A DNA stretch of 64,000 nucleotides from Silurus meridionalis (GCF_014805685.1 NC_060911.1:11021212-11085211); one strand, 5' to 3'; positions 1-13,225 are shown, numbered from the stretch's first letter. The notes: generated by a model from the sequence alone, not told the origin. Program-made: numbers and translations.

Positions 1-880
1 AATGCAAAATAATATAAAATGATAATATAAAATATAATATAACATTATTTTGACAATTTTTGGTTACAGAAATACATATTTAATTTAATAATACAAATTT
101 AATTTTGTATAATATTTAAATGATATATGCATAATTGAAATACACTAACATTGAAAACAAGCATTTGATCGTAGTAAAGTCGCAATAAATCACGTTTGAA
201 AACAGATAAGCTACTGTTGTAGTAGACAAATGCTATAAAAAGAGAATAAAACAGAGAAACGCAGCAAACTAACAGATTTAATTAAAAAAGGAAAAAATAT
301 ACATTGGTGTACAAATGCATAATCATTCGCTGAAAACAAAAGTGACAGAAAAATAATCGTTTACTGCTGCTGTTATTTGCTGCTTTTAGATTTGGTGTTT
401 GTTCGCACCGTTTTAATTGAATTCATCACGATGTCTTGAGTGAGCTGATTGCACAACCTGAAGCTCACGAGTCACGACAGAACAGATCCAGTGCGACTTT
501 CCCGAAGTTACAAACAAACAGTTTACAAAATCGCACTTCATTAAACTGTACCATTTTCACATGATGAGGGTTCTACAGTTTTTACTAACCGTGCTGTTGT
601 TTCACCTTCATCCGTGACACCAGTGTGGTTTCTTTTCACATGCTCCTGCATCGCTACTTCCATCCCACACAATACCTCGCAGGTTCCAGTCTTCTTTATT
701 GCTTTTAATATAAAATGTACTCTACGACATTTTCCCAAGCGGCTGTGTTATCTGACGGTCACGCTAACCCGTAACTTGAGCAGCTCATCTAATCGATAAC
801 GGAATGAATTTCATTATCGATTATTATCTTATTGATTAGCCTTAATATATCAGCATATTATTGTGGACATCTGCCCATCA
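1..880. other. AT-rich non-coding DNA, nothing recognised
   Basis: The stretch is AT-rich with many short A and T runs and no open frame with a recognisable domain. The short frames at 541-799 occur on both strands and lack any family motif. I see no repeat family, RNA gene or promoter that I can support. Confidence 0.5.
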
Positions 881-1180
881 GATTGGCCTGAACTTTTTGA
901 ACATCCCATTTCACATTTAGCTGTTGCTGTTATAATAACATCCACTCTTCTCTGAAGATGTTCCACACTAGATTCTGGAGTGTGTTTGTGGAGATTTGTG
1001 CTCATTCAGTCACAAGGGTGTTAGTCAAGTCAGGTAGGGATGTAGGTGAGGAGGCCTGGGGTGCAGTCAGGGTTCACATTCATCCCACATGTTTTCAATA
1101 TGGTTGAGGCCAGAGCTCTATTGCAGGCTACTCAAAAAGATCAATCCCAGTACTTTGTCCAAATAGTCTATTTAAGTATA
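881..1180 (-). mobile_element. Degraded Tc1-type relic (family T)
   Basis: This matches by eye the repeat seen at about 30205-30640 and 58340-58655. It has 'ttccacactagattctgg', 'caagggtgttag', 'gaggcctggggtgcagtc' and an end resembling 'tttgtccaaatag'. The family carries a decayed copy of the Tc1 transposase motif NPIEHLWDEL, readable in better copies. It is an old non-coding fragment in reverse orientation. Confidence 0.6.
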
Positions 1181-1525
1181 ATTTTTTTCCCTGACACATA
1201 CAATGAGAGACATAAGAGACAAAATGGCTAATACAGTTAAATAAATAAATGAAATGAATCGGTGTCCAGTGTGTTGATAAATTTACACTTGTGTAAATAA
1301 ATATTATTTGTATTGATCGGAGAATCCCTGCAGATTTTTGGCTCGCGGTTTGAAAAATGTCACCCCATTGTTTCACACCATTTTCACTACATTGTGTTCA
1401 GAATTTAATGACATTTAAGTACGGGGTTGGGGGGTACAAACATTTGCAAATGTTTTGCAGATCAGTTATTTTCAGAACAATTTAGAAAAACCTTTAGACG
1501 CATATATGACTTGCTTTTAACAATA

Positions 1526-1527
<2 letters not shown>

Positions 1528-1561
<34 letters not shown>
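1528..1561. repeat. (TG)n microsatellite
   Basis: Uninterrupted TG dinucleotide run of about 34 bp. The neighbouring frame at 1494-1838 is only a read-through of this run and is not a gene. Confidence 0.95.
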
Positions 1562-1563
<2 letters not shown>

Positions 1564-2115
1564 AGGAAATGTGGAAATGGAATATAAATATTGTTAAATG
1601 AAATGAACAGTGATTGTTGATTGGAGACAGCAGCGTTTGTTGATTGTGGCCACTCAGACGTCAGGACGCCGCAGGCAGCGACTGCTCCAGCCTTGATGAG
1701 GAGCGTTTGCCTGTCGTCGCTGCTTCGGTCAACGTGCCCACACTGATTGCATATGTCCTTTATCGTGCCACTCGATGGCGTTTTTACAGGCGTTACAGAA
1801 AAACTGACCTTCTGATATGGAAGTGGCTGAAGTGCCAATCAACTCTTAACTCTTAAGTTGAATATTGTGTATGTATACAAACAGGGCTGGAAATCATCAT
1901 TAAGCCCTGAATGAATGGAATGGAAAAGGTGGGGAAAAAACTGCAAGTTAAAATAATTGTATTTTTGTTGTTGCTGTCAATTCTTTAACATTCCTGCTAA
2001 GTACTTACATATGACTTGAGTGAAAGTACTCCTTTAACATTTCTACTGCTATACTAAAGCATTCTCTGCTTTTGAATAGACGTGATCTTTAGTGTAGTGA
2101 TCTGCACTTCTTACA

Positions 2116-2490
2116 CTATATGAACAAAAGTATTGGTACACCTGACTTCAAACCTGCTGCATCAAGATATGGTTAACATGGGTTGGAGTAAAAGATCTTG
2201 AGTGGCCTGCTATAAAGCTCTGACCTCTACCCTATTAAACACCATTGGGATTATTTTTTTCACATTGACAACCATCCTCACCTTACCTACATCAGTACCT
2301 GATTTTACTTTACACCCTTGTGGCTGAATGAGCACAAATCTCCACAAGCACACTCCAAAATCTAGTGGAACATCTCAGAAGAGTGGAGGGTATTATTACA
2401 GCAAATGGGGACTAAATATAGAATTTAGGGACTGAGATAGAATAAGATGTCCTGAAAGCACATACCCATCTTATGGTCAGGTGTATGAAA
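2116..2490 (+). mobile_element. Degraded Tc1-type relic (family T)
   Basis: It starts with the family end 'tatgaacaaaagtattgg' and closes with 'atggtcaggtgtatgaaag'. Internal text 'ctctaccctattaaacacc' corresponds to the transposase region that reads NPIEHLW in better copies. It is internally deleted compared with the copies at 57210 and 61305. Confidence 0.65.
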
Positions 2491-2535
2491 GCTATGTCCA
2501 AATGAATCCAGTTAAATACAAAAGGCCTAGTTATG

Positions 2536-2761
<226 letters not shown>

Positions 2762-2949
2762 ACAGAAGAATTAAATGAAGGAATTTAGTAATATATTTTG
2801 GCTGTTCTAATTGTTATTTTACAAAAACAAAAATCAGAAACATAAGATAATCATTATCTACAGTCAAATCCTAAATAATAAAGTCCATATTTTTAAGTGT
2901 TTAATGTGTTTAAACAGCAGCTCTTTGAGCATCCTGGCATTTAAATGTT

Positions 2950-3130
2950 ATTAGCAGACGTATTGTTCCATGGCACATCGCAGTAATTCACGCCGGTCTG
3001 CACTCATTCGTTGCTAGCAGTCACAACACGTCTCCAGGTCGCTTCTGTCTTAATGACCCGGGGAGAGTGCGATATTATCAGCCGATCTTCACCAGGTAAT
3101 TAAATTACAAGTTCATTCACGTCTAATCAT
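2950..3130. other. Candidate conserved non-coding block
   Basis: Higher GC content and complexity than the surroundings, with no open frame. It contains 'ccaggtaattaaattac', a homeodomain-type TAATTA core, and a GATA-like 'ttatcagccgat'. It is proposed only from composition and motif look, and conservation is untested. Confidence 0.25.
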
Positions 3131-3939
3131 GTTGCCCTGTTTGGCTCAGGAATCAGTTTCAAGGATCGCATCTTAGAATATGTTTCGGACATATTGAAAG
3201 TTTTTTTTTTTTTTTTTTTATTAAAACACAAACAATGCAAGATTTTCTTATTTGTCTGTTTGTTCCCCAGCATGAAACTCTGCACACGTATTTCTGTAGT
3301 GTACATGAACTGCTAAACTGCTGAAGTAAAGCACAGGTGAACACACAGGTGAATATGGATAAACATGATCCGAGTGGGGGTGATGACATATGAATGATGA
3401 ATGAGAGTCAGCAATTGTGGAGCAAAAACAAGTAGTTGACAGTACAGTTGTTTATGGGAAATGTAGTCGTTTGGCACAGTCTGGACAATGTCAATGAAAT
3501 TAGGAGTAATGAGGTGATTATCAAAAGAGAATGGCCTTTGAATGATTTGTTAATCATTTTTGATGAGGATGTTGCTGCTAAATGCTTCAGTTTGATTGGT
3601 CAGAAGGTGAAGCTGACCCACAAGGTAAATCTCAGGGTTTATACCTACGTTCTAATGTGCTATTGTTGTCTCAGTTTCAGGCAGGGTGATGTTTTTCCTG
3701 TGAGAGGATGTGTATTTTGGCTTCTTAGTTACTTGTTCTCGCTTAATAATAACAGATTATTAAAAGATGGAAATAGAGTTGAATTAATCTGTTTTTGAAA
3801 TAATGTTTTATGTAAACCAGTTGCTCTTGTTCATTTCCATGTAGCGACTCTTAAATACTCTGTGTACCCTTGAGTGATGTTGATTAGGAAGCATGCTGTT
3901 GGTTGGAGCTGTTAGAAGAATACAAAATAAGCAAATTAG

Positions 3940-4155
3940 CCAAACTAGCCACAAAGTTGGAGGCACACAACTGTAAAGGACGTCTTTGGATGTGGTAAAA
4001 TTTTTCTTTCATTAGATTTTTCCTAGTTTCCTTTTGAACTAGAAGACCCAACCTGTGCTGGAAGCATTTACTTTACTAACACTCTTTGGGTGAAATCTCC
4101 AGAAGATATTCAAAAAGTACTAAATCTTATGGTCAGGTGTCCATACAGTGCATGT
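3940..4155 (+). mobile_element. Degraded Tc1-type relic (family T)
   Basis: Contains family T text: 'gttggaggcacacaactg', 'ggacgtctttggatg', 'aactagaagacccaacctg', and the closing end 'ttatggtcaggtgtcca'. The middle part is deleted. Confidence 0.6.
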
Positions 4156-6410
4156 GCTGGGACATGCAGGGATTTGCATTTATTAACTACATATTAATCA
4201 TCAACTTTGTTCAAGCAGCAATTACAACATAACACCACAAAACCACAACACACCTTTTCCTGTTTTATTCCTCACATAAATCTTACCAGAGAAGTGGGAG
4301 AAGCAGTTCAGCATCCATAGGCTCTGAACATTGTTATTTAAGAATCGTATTTGGAGATGGGGGGAACATGTTGGTGCATGCTGATGGGGTTCAAATGCTC
4401 TGCAAATCTCTAACCTCACAATTCGTATCCCAGAAATACAGCTAAATATGAAACTTTCCAACTTGGGAGCTCAGTGAAGACATGCGACTTGATTGAGATT
4501 CTGGACGCAGAAACCATTCTGCCACGTCTATAGTAGGCTGGGAGCACCTCAGTAATTGCATTCCTCCTCCTCCTCCTCCTCCTCCTGTAAACTAGGCAAC
4601 CTACATCGAGAAGATAACACATCTACCTCCCTGTACACAGCTCCACACAGATTAGACGAAAAGATTTCCAATAGGACGTTCCTGCCGCAGCTCATGATTT
4701 AACACAGACTGCACAATCTTTCAGAAATAAATGTTTGTGGGATTCATAATAACGGCTAGTAACACAATACAATTTCAGGAATCATTTTAACCAGGTTCAA
4801 CCCTCAGGGGCTTTGTGCTTTTTTATGTAGTTGCAATGCTGGAAATCTATTATTAACATAATGATATTTATTATTGAGTTATTACAGTTATTACCAAATT
4901 GGACTGGTCACTTGAAGCAAACGGGTTTAAAATCCAAGTCTCAAAACCTTAAAAAAAAAACCTAGAAGACAAGTTGAATTTAATGAGCGAAAAAATTATA
5001 ATAATTAAATAATATTCTAGTATTTTAAAAGCTTTATAACAATTTAAAATAATATAGGTCAGTACAAGGACTTTATCAGGATACTTTATTAATTTATTTA
5101 ATTATTGAATTATTTATTTTTCATATGAAGGCAGTTTTTTAAAGTTATATATTTTAAATTCTTTTTTCTTATACAACTTACACTTACAATTAGACATATG
5201 CAGACATTTATAACAAAATAAACAGAACAAAACTATAGCAACATTTGGAGAAGACCAGAATATCCAGTATCTCAATAATATAATTTCAGTAAGTGATATT
5301 AAAATACTGCAGATTTAAATTCAGATTTGACTAAAACCAACATTTTAAGCTTCTTCTTGGTGTTTATTTTATGCATCGTACATAAGGTGTGTCTTTTTTT
5401 GGCATTAAAAGGCTTCTTTTAAAGGAAGGTATTCATCATAATATTATATAATGCATATTATGTAATGTTAAACCATTCTCACAACTACAGTTGTCTTATA
5501 AAATGATGATAACAGAATAACAGGCCACATTGAACGTAATCAAACACCCAACCTCCACAAAAACTGTTTATTACTAAGAAATAAACACTATATGAATGAA
5601 TATAAATATTATTTTGTCACCGAAGAACACTGTTGGGTTTCTGTAGATAAAAAATCATGACACTATCAGAATGGAAATCGATTTATCCGATTTGTTCAAT
5701 CAGAATAAAATAAAAGAATTATTTTAAGTCTGTTAGGATTCTGTTGGGTATCTGTATTATGGAGTATCATGACTGTGTTCAGCTGTAGGTAAACAGGGCA
5801 ACAGGAAAAGTGGACGGGTCTGAATTCCTGTGAGTAAAATAATTCAACCCTAACAATTTGCAATAATACAGGTACAGAAGGTAAAAGACTGTAAACAATT
5901 ATTCCACAATAATATTATTTTATTTTCTTAAGTTTTTTCCTAAATTCTTGAAGCTCAAAATGTCTTCGCTTATAGGAGCTTTGTGGAGTGTGACATCACA
6001 TATTAAATTTAACACATGGATTATTTTTTTCTTTTGCCTAAATTTCATGATATTACATGAATACATTTTCAATGCACATCCTATCCCTCATTTAAAAAAA
6101 GAATAATAAAATAAAATATAAAAGAATATAATGTATGTCACACTGTATGTCGAAGATTCTGTATATATTAAATATATGGTCTCTGTGACACTGTTTATGG
6201 TGTGGTTGTTGATGCCAGGATTGAGAAGAAACTGCTGACCGCTTTGGATTTTCACACATAGCAATCTCTAAAGTTCACACAGTGAGCTGGAGTTCTGCAG
6301 GGCAAAGATGCCTCGTTGATAAGAGAGGTCAGTGAAGAAAAGCCTCTCTGAGCTGAATAGAAGTTTATAGTAACGTAAATCATGACTATTTTCATTTGTT
6401 TTAATCGTGT
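4156..6410. other. Non-coding, mostly AT-rich; small (TCC)n tract
   Basis: No gene or mobile element could be supported. A (TCC)n run lies at 4561-4587. From about 4800 the sequence is AT-rich with simple poly-A/T patches. A noncoding first exon or promoter of adgrl3 could lie here or outside the window, but I see no CpG-rich promoter. Confidence 0.4.
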
Positions 6411-6414
6411 ATGG

Positions 6415-6860
6415 AAAGTGCATCTCCATAACTGAGGCTAATGCGATTTGCAACAGACATGATACGATACATTAAAATTACATATAAAGCAGCTCCTGAT
6501 GCAGTGTGATATGATTCACCCCTGAGCACGTGTACTACAATTGCAACAATATTGCACTTGTAGTGCAAAAAGTAGAGAAAAAAGATGAAGCAAGATGCAG
6601 CTCTACCTCTGCCATGTTAATCTGTATTCTATTTGACTCTCAGGTCACACTCTGTAGTGTTGTGATTCGTCTTGAGAAATGGTTCAGTGATGAGAAATCA
6701 ATCTATATTTAAAATACTGGTCACAAATTATTGGTCATTTTCGAAATAATAAAAGTAGAGCGCATCTTTTAATAATTTTATATAAAAAAATCAGGTTTTT
6801 ACTGATGCAAAAACTATGCATCGATATACAAATGCCAACCTGTATCTGATGCACACTTAA
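6415..6860 (-). mobile_element. Non-autonomous hAT-like relic (family B), inverted copy
   Basis: The reverse complement matches 23737-24490 by eye. Shared landmarks are 'gatgcagctctacctctgcc' followed by 'atgttaa', 'gctgctttatatgta', 'taatgtatcgtatc' and an end with 'gagatgcac'. It has no coding capacity. Assignment to hAT rests on the general look of the ends and is tentative. Confidence 0.5.
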
Positions 6861-6894
6861 TCACTTACCATTCCCTAGTATATATTAGCTGCAG

Positions 6895-7085
6895 TTCAAT
6901 TCAATTCAATTCATTTTTATTTGTATAGCGCTTTTAACAATGAACATTTTAAAGCAGATTTACACAGATAATGTGGTGATAAAGAATGAATAAGATGTTC
7001 TTTATGTGTATGTTTGTCCCTGATGAGCAGCCGGTGGCGACTATGGCAAGGAAAAACTCCAAAGTGCCAACTGCCAGCTTTCACC
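6895..7085 (+). repeat. Dispersed short element with 'tatagcgc' head (family S)
   Basis: Starts with a (ttcaa)n tract, then 'tttttatttgtatagcgc', 'ttttaaagcagatttacaca', and later 'gagcagccggtggcgac' and 'ggcaaggaaaaactcc'. The same order recurs at 9850, 11960, 32620, 34198 and around the Tc1 at 21198. It resembles a SINE or retroelement tail, but I cannot name the family. Confidence 0.6.
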
Positions 7086-7693
7086 CAATAACTAAACACT
7101 AAGCCCTAGTTTTCCATTTGCATATTTGTATATAGTAAATGACTCCACTGTATCATATTACATGCATCCTATCTTTCCTCAGGCTATTGGATCATTTGTT
7201 TTTAATAAAATGCCTTTTGCAGTGATACACACCAGGATTGCTTTTTTTTTTTTTTTTACCTGTACAGTGTTGCATAACCATAGCAGCATAACCTTACTGT
7301 TCCATTTTATTTATTTGCTATTTATACTACTGGTGGGATCATACATTAAATCTGTACTTATACTTTGATAGTGACAACAAACAATGAGCCGAACCTCACT
7401 ATAGAGACGGGTGTGTCTAGGGATATGGGATAGAGGGTTTGTTTCATTGTTCTATTTTTTTATCAAAAAAGGAAGGAACACTGTAATGTATTGCGTTTCA
7501 ACATGAATCAAACCAGACCTATTTAATAAATACATTCAGAAACTGACACCATGTAGGACTGTGAGGTGAAAGGAATAGAACCCTTTGTTTGTTTGTTGTT
7601 TTCTTGCACGCAACAGAGTAACGGAGATTATAATGAATTTCTTAATTTGCATACAGGGTACATATGTAAATGTTGTTCGAATTTCAATGTGCA

Positions 7694-7696
<3 letters not shown>

Positions 7697-7731
<35 letters not shown>

Positions 7732-7844
7732 CTCATCGAAAGCATAATGCATTGCAATGCCGTGTTCCGCCTTTGTACTGACACAGCAGCAGTCCTGAAT
7801 ATTTTATCACAAGAATGCTGCTTTTGCTCTTATATTCTCTGTGT

Positions 7845-7884
<40 letters not shown>

Positions 7885-7894
7885 AGAGAGAGAG

Positions 7895-7945
<51 letters not shown>

Positions 7946-7975
7946 ATGTATGTGTGTCAGAGTGTGTGTGTGCAC
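7697..7975. repeat. Two (GT)n microsatellites with a (GA)n patch
   Basis: A GT run at 7697-7729 and a compound GT / GAGAGA / GT tract from about 7849 to 7971. All long frames across this interval on both strands are translations of these dinucleotides (Cys-Val or Thr-His repeats). Confidence 0.93.
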
Positions 7976-8369
7976 TGTGGCGCCCTGTGCTTTTGATACT
8001 GCCAGGAAAGCCAGAGTAGTGCATTAACACTCAGGAAAAGATGTTTTCTTGACCACACTCCTTCTCTTCTTCTCTCATGCCGCATTTCTGTCTTATTCTG
8101 CTTCACCCTGTCTTCTCGCACAATGCCGCAACGCAACACAACGCACAGTCTGGCTCTGACACAGGCAGCTTATGAAGCAGTAGTGGAGACAGAAAAACCC
8201 CTGCATTTTTTAGAAAACAATCATTCTGCATAATTAATGAAATCTAATTATTTGGTTCGGTTTGCTGATTCAGGGTTAGCATGCTGGGTAATAAATGGGT
8301 GCCATAATTAGTTAATAAGGCTAGATCTTTCAAAATGATTAGTTGCCTGGCCATTTGGGATTTTGAAGG

Positions 8370-8545
8370 TCCAATATATGGACAAAAGTTTGTGCTGTTC
8401 AAAATCCCATTCCACATTTAGTCCCCATTTACTGTATGATCACTAGATTTTGTTGAAATCTTTTCTCATTCAGACACAAGGGTGTTAGTAACGTCAGGTA
8501 CTGGTGTTGGTGAGGTGAGGAGGCCTGGGGTGCAGTCAGCATTAC
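8370..8545 (-). mobile_element. Degraded Tc1-type relic (family T)
   Basis: Contains 'tatatggacaaaagttt' adjoining 'attccacatttagtcccc', and later 'caagggtgttagtaacgtc' and 'gaggcctggggtgcag'. It is a short internally deleted copy. Confidence 0.55.
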
Positions 8546-8659
8546 TGAAGTGTATATACAGTATATGTGATGACACGTATTTTATTAATGTACGATTAAT
8601 GCAGCACGCAGTTCTGTTTGACCATTTCTATCAAAATTTTAAATAAATGAATATTATTA

Positions 8660-9103
8660 AATATAAGAGGCAAAATTTGAATCTTCTAAGCAACACACAT
8701 TTATTAACAACATCCTTTCTTTACTCAGATATATACCAAAATCCACCAAGATGCACACATCCGGCAATTAAAACCGTCCGTGTGGAAACATAGCAAAAGT
8801 TCCTTTTGGTGTCCTGATTATTTATGTAATTTAAAACACTATAATTACTTTAAAACATTTCAGTAATATTTTGTCTTCATGCTCTATGTTGAGTTTGGTT
8901 TCACTAATAATAAAAATACATTTCCATAACGCATCAATATTTGTCCATGTCCATGTTAATTGGAAAAGTTGAAAACTTGAAAAGTATTTTATTTAAGGTA
9001 GCTGTTATTTAGAACAGATAAAAATGTGTGATTAAGTTGAGATTAATCACAAGTCAACTCGTGACAATCATGACATTATCGCAATTAAATATTTTATTGG
9101 ATT

Positions 9104-9106
<3 letters not shown>
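8660..9106 (-). mobile_element. Non-autonomous hAT-like relic (family C)
   Basis: The reverse complement matches 48233-48650. Landmarks are 'ccgtccgtgtggaaac', 'ttggtgtcctgattattta', 'gttgagtttggtttcac' and an end rich in 'attaatcgc'-like text. This kind of end is common for fish hAT derivatives. No open frame remains. Confidence 0.5.

Positions 9107-9150
<44 letters not shown>
9107..9150. repeat. (AT)n microsatellite
   Basis: About 44 bp of AT dinucleotides directly abutting the end of the hAT-like relic. Farther on (9440-9600) is an irregular (ATC)/(ATT) trinucleotide-rich patch. Confidence 0.9.
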
Positions 9151-9154
<4 letters not shown>

Positions 9155-9676
9155 AATATTCATATTAATTTATAAATATAATTGTTTATTGCTGTCTAAT
9201 GCAGCTCTGATGAGGCAAGAAAAAAAAATCTCAGACGTTATTTTTCTCAATTCATTATTGTTATTTTTCTAACGCTTAATTGTAATTCTTAATTGCATTT
9301 TTTTCCTATTAATTTTTATTATTATCAATAATCCATTTTTATAAGGTCTCGCACAATTAAATATTCTTCTGCAAATCTATAAAACTATTTAGGATATTAT
9401 AAACATCTTATTTCAAATCCTATTTGTTATTTCTCTTATTTCTAGTATTCAAATATCATCATCATCATAATCACTATTATTATCATTATTATTATCTTTA
9501 CCATCACAAACATATCATCATTATCATCTTCATCTTTACCCTCATCATCATTTTTATTATTATCATATTATTATTTTCGTTATTATTGTTATAATCATGG
9601 TCATGATAATAATGATCATTTTTGCAATGGATCACATCTATAGCAGCAAAGTATATTCTGTAACCCAAATGTAACA

Positions 9677-9677
<1 letters not shown>

Positions 9678-9736
<59 letters not shown>
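9678..9736. repeat. (CA)n microsatellite
   Basis: About 58 bp of uninterrupted CA dinucleotides. Confidence 0.95.
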
Positions 9737-9737
<1 letters not shown>

Positions 9738-9849
9738 TGTATGAGCAAAATTGCTAAAACTAAGGTTATTTCTGTTATTCTCTTTTTTAAGGAACATTTT
9801 ACTCTTAAACACACAATTTCTCACTTTCTTCCAAATGTCAGTTTAGGAC

Positions 9850-10080
9850 AGTTTAGTCAAGTCAAGTTTATTTCTATAGCGCATTTCACAACAGACATTG
9901 TCTCAAAGCAGCTTTACAGAATTTAACAATTAAGGTGAATGGTGTGTATTTGTCCCTGATGAGCAGCCATGGCGACTGTGGCAAGGAAAAACTTCCTTAG
10001 ATGTAATGAGAAAGAAACCTTGAGAGGAACCAGACTCAAAAGGGGAACCCATCCTCATTTTAGTGATATCAAGGGTGTGA
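9850..10080 (+). repeat. Family S dispersed element, one of the best copies
   Basis: Reads in order 'agtcaagtttatttctatag', 'cgcatttcacaacag', 'tctcaaagcagctttacag', 'tgtccctgatgagcagcc', 'ggcaaggaaaaacttcc', 'ccttgagaggaaccagac' and 'ggggaacccatcctcat'. The same order recurs in at least six other places in the window. It is non-coding and probably retrotransposed, but its class is undetermined. Confidence 0.65.
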
Positions 10081-10089
10081 TTATAGTCT

Positions 10090-10813
10090 TTAAACAATAC
10101 AGAACACTGGAGAGTGAGAAGTAAAAGTGTCTGATATTTGCATCATCAGTTTTACACTGAAACTACAAGGCTAAGGCAGTTCCCATTTATTATGAACAGA
10201 ATGCTGTTCTTTTACCATTTCTTTTTTTCCTCACTGGAACTTCCAGAATGCTCTTGTAAAGTTTTTTTGCAATAATGATATCACACAAGGGTGCAATATG
10301 CAAATGAGCTGAACAAATCACAAATCATGAATATCAGCAAACAGGCTAAACTTGATCACATTTACGATTCATTTAGGTTTTTTGCTTGCTTACTAGAAAT
10401 ATTGCAATACAAATAGTGAGCAGTAAATTTACAATTGAAAAAAGGTTTTTAAATGCATCTCTGTATGCCCAGCTCTGTGAGAATGCACATGTACCCTCAG
10501 TATTTAGTTTTGTGTGCATGTGTGTATACTATCAGTATATACTGTATGTCTTCATGCCTCTTTGTGTGCATTTGCACATATTATCCTCACTCTATATGAA
10601 TTGATCTCTCTCTCTCTCTGTTTCTCTTTCTCTATCTATTTCTATCTCCATGGCTCATGCTAAGTGGCATGTTAAAAATACAGAGAGGGAAAGCAATAAA
10701 AGATGAATCAGACGGGGCGCTGTGCTTATTGGCAGGCGGCATAGGGTAGCAGTGAGTCACACACACAGAATCTATTATGAGCTGAGGGGTGAGAACTTCA
10801 CTTATCAATCCTG

Positions 10814-10870
<57 letters not shown>

Positions 10871-11950
10871 CTAGTCCTTTCAGGGACCAAGCAAAATAGA
10901 GATGCATTTTTAGTCATTGATTAAAAATATTCATTCATCATTGTCATTGGAAATTTGTCAGTTGGAGATGTCTTTTTTAGAAATACGCTCACAGAATCGA
11001 AAATACAAATGAAATAAATAAATAACAATTGCTGTGAAGATTTCTATCTCTTTGTGTGTATTGAGCCAGAGGGTACAGTTGTGTCATGTTTCACGGACAG
11101 CTGCCACTGTGAAACACCAAGACCTTCAGATCTCTCTGTGGCTGATACAGAAAAGGGATGTAAGTTATTAAAAAAAAAACACTTTTTAAAAATATTGGTC
11201 AAATAAAAAAGAAATGGTGTGCGATTAAAGTCTCTATAATACATTATGCAAGTGTTGCCTAGAATCATAGTGATATTGCAGAAAGTTGCACTATTCGAAG
11301 AAACCACTAAGAGCATCCTGACTTCTCTGATGAAGCCTTTCATGTGAAAAAAAAAAAAAAGTTCAACTCGAATAGCATTTATTGATACTGTATGTTATAT
11401 TGTCATATGACATGGTGTCATTTTGTCACTCAGCCCAGCCTCCGTCTTCCTGATCATACGTTAAGCACTGAAAGTAGAGAGGATGTCCATTAAGGTCGAG
11501 GACATTAAGAAAGACTCGCTGTACGGGACTTGTTAATGGGTTTAGCAGATTGACAGTGAGAGGAAAAGAAAAGAAAGAGACACTGCGTCTGTCTTTACTC
11601 AAACCCAGAGCACTTTAGGGGCCAGGGGTTGAGGTCGTAGAGCAAAAAGCAAATTGGCATTTGCGACATATGCTTTAACAATTTTTTTTTTTACTCTGTA
11701 TCTGTGACATTTTAACTGGCAGATAGCATATAACAGCCAAAGGGTGTTTCCTTGCTTCGATACTTTTTTGAAAATTAATTTTATTTTTTACATATTCACA
11801 ATTAATTTTTTTCCTTTAGCAAGTATAAAAATTGTGCTAGAATGATCTGGTTTTTTTATTAAATGTAATTTTTTTTTGTTATTTGATCTGTTCTTTATTA
11901 TTTATTTGCATTTATTTAAATTAGTCATTAGTTTAATTGATTACATTGAA
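10090..11950. other. Non-coding stretch with one (GT)n tract
   Basis: A GT microsatellite sits at 10816-10864. The rest shows no recognised gene or transposon. The 99-aa minus-strand frame at 11044-11343 has no recognisable domain, and I treat it as chance. Confidence 0.45.
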
Positions 11951-11959
11951 TTTGATTTA

Positions 11960-12185
11960 CATTTTAAATAGATAACGCTTTTAACAATAGACATTGCTTT
12001 AAAGCAGCTTTACAGAATAAAACAAATTAGGAATTTATTTTTTAGCAATACAAATTAGTGACACCCTATAATATTATCCTAAATGACCAAGAGAGTGCAA
12101 GGAAAAACACTGTGAGATGGTATGAGGAAGAAAGCTTAGGATGAACCAGACTCATTTGGGTGACACCAAATGTCTATTCGTTACA
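11960..12185 (+). repeat. Family S element, degraded
   Basis: Contains 'gcttttaacaatagacatt', 'taaagcagctttacagaa', 'gcaaggaaaaacactg' and 'aggatgaaccagactcat' in family S order, with the middle shortened. Confidence 0.55.
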
Positions 12186-12837
12186 TTTCCATCATTGTTG
12201 AGGTAAGTTTTTTCTGATGCATTAGAAACAAAATATGTACAATAAAGCTGTGTAAAAAAAACTTTGTGTGTGAAAGTTAAAGTTGCAGTAAGTGTCAGGT
12301 TTAAAGTTTATACCAAAAAACTACACTTTTATTCTTATCTTTGTTTCTTTTGTTCATGTTTGTGATTTTGATTGTGTTTATTGTGCACATGCACATGTTT
12401 GTAAGTGCTTAAGGCTTGATTAAAAATACAATTTGTTCATTTTAAAGCTTACCTAATCAGATTCTGATGAATATATAGGAAATAAAAAAAAACAATTTTT
12501 ACTTATTTTATTATTAAAAAAATGTTAGATTTAATATGTACAGCATAAGAATATTTTTTGTTAAACAGTAGCATTTTATCCCAAATCTGATGTGGGAAAA
12601 GTAACGTTCTTATAAGCATGTACCAGTTTTGCTGATTTTCTTCATAAAAGTGCTAATAGATTCTGCAGATGAATGTATAACTGCTACAAAACCACATATT
12701 CTATAAGCAATGCACACAAATAAAAATCACCCCTTAAGGCACTCCAGTGGATGCCAGAGTTGCCAGGCAACCACTGGAATGCAGCGACCGTTCTTAGAGA
12801 ACATTACTATAGATTGATAAAGTGCTGCACGGAATAC

Positions 12838-13225
12838 ACGGTCTGGCCACTTTATTAAGAACACCGTCGCTTATTCATGCAGTTATCCAGTCAGCGAATT
12901 GAACTTTAGCAGGGCAATGCGTAGCATCATGCAGATGCAGGTCCAGAGCTGCAGCTCATGTTCACACCAGACATCAGAATGGGCTCAGGGACGTATATGA
13001 GTATTTCCAATCTGGCTGATTTCATTGGATTTTTCATAGAGGTCAGAAACTTAAATACTCTACAACCACTCAAACACTCTCGACAACTCTGGTGAGTAGA
13101 AAAGCATCTCAGCAGGCACAAAATACCAAACTAAAACAGATGGACTGCAACATCAAAAGACCATGTTGAGTTCCTGTCAGCCATGAAAAGGAATCTGAGG
13201 CTACAGTGGGATCAGTGTTCCGTTT
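12838..13225 (+). mobile_element. Degraded Tc1-type relic (family U, 'tttattaggaacacc' ends)
   Basis: Starts 'gtctggccactttattaaga' and runs through 'cagaatgggctcaggga', 'aaacactctcgacaactctg' and 'aaaaccatgttgag'-like text. The ends and internal text resemble a widespread fish DNA transposon relic. Other pieces lie at 32337, 33165 and 59505. No intact transposase frame is left. Confidence 0.5.

Noticed and set aside
1644..1856. A 70-aa frame with an Arg-rich C-terminus in a GC-richer block
   Set aside because: No recognisable domain, no splice or promoter context, and an overlapping frame on the other strand.
7585..8030. Cys-Val and Thr-His rich frames up to 144 aa
   Set aside because: Translations of (GT)n/(CA)n arrays, open on both strands and in several frames.
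12927..13121. A minus-strand 64-aa frame as a gene
   Set aside because: It is within a family U DNA transposon relic and has no intact transposase motif.
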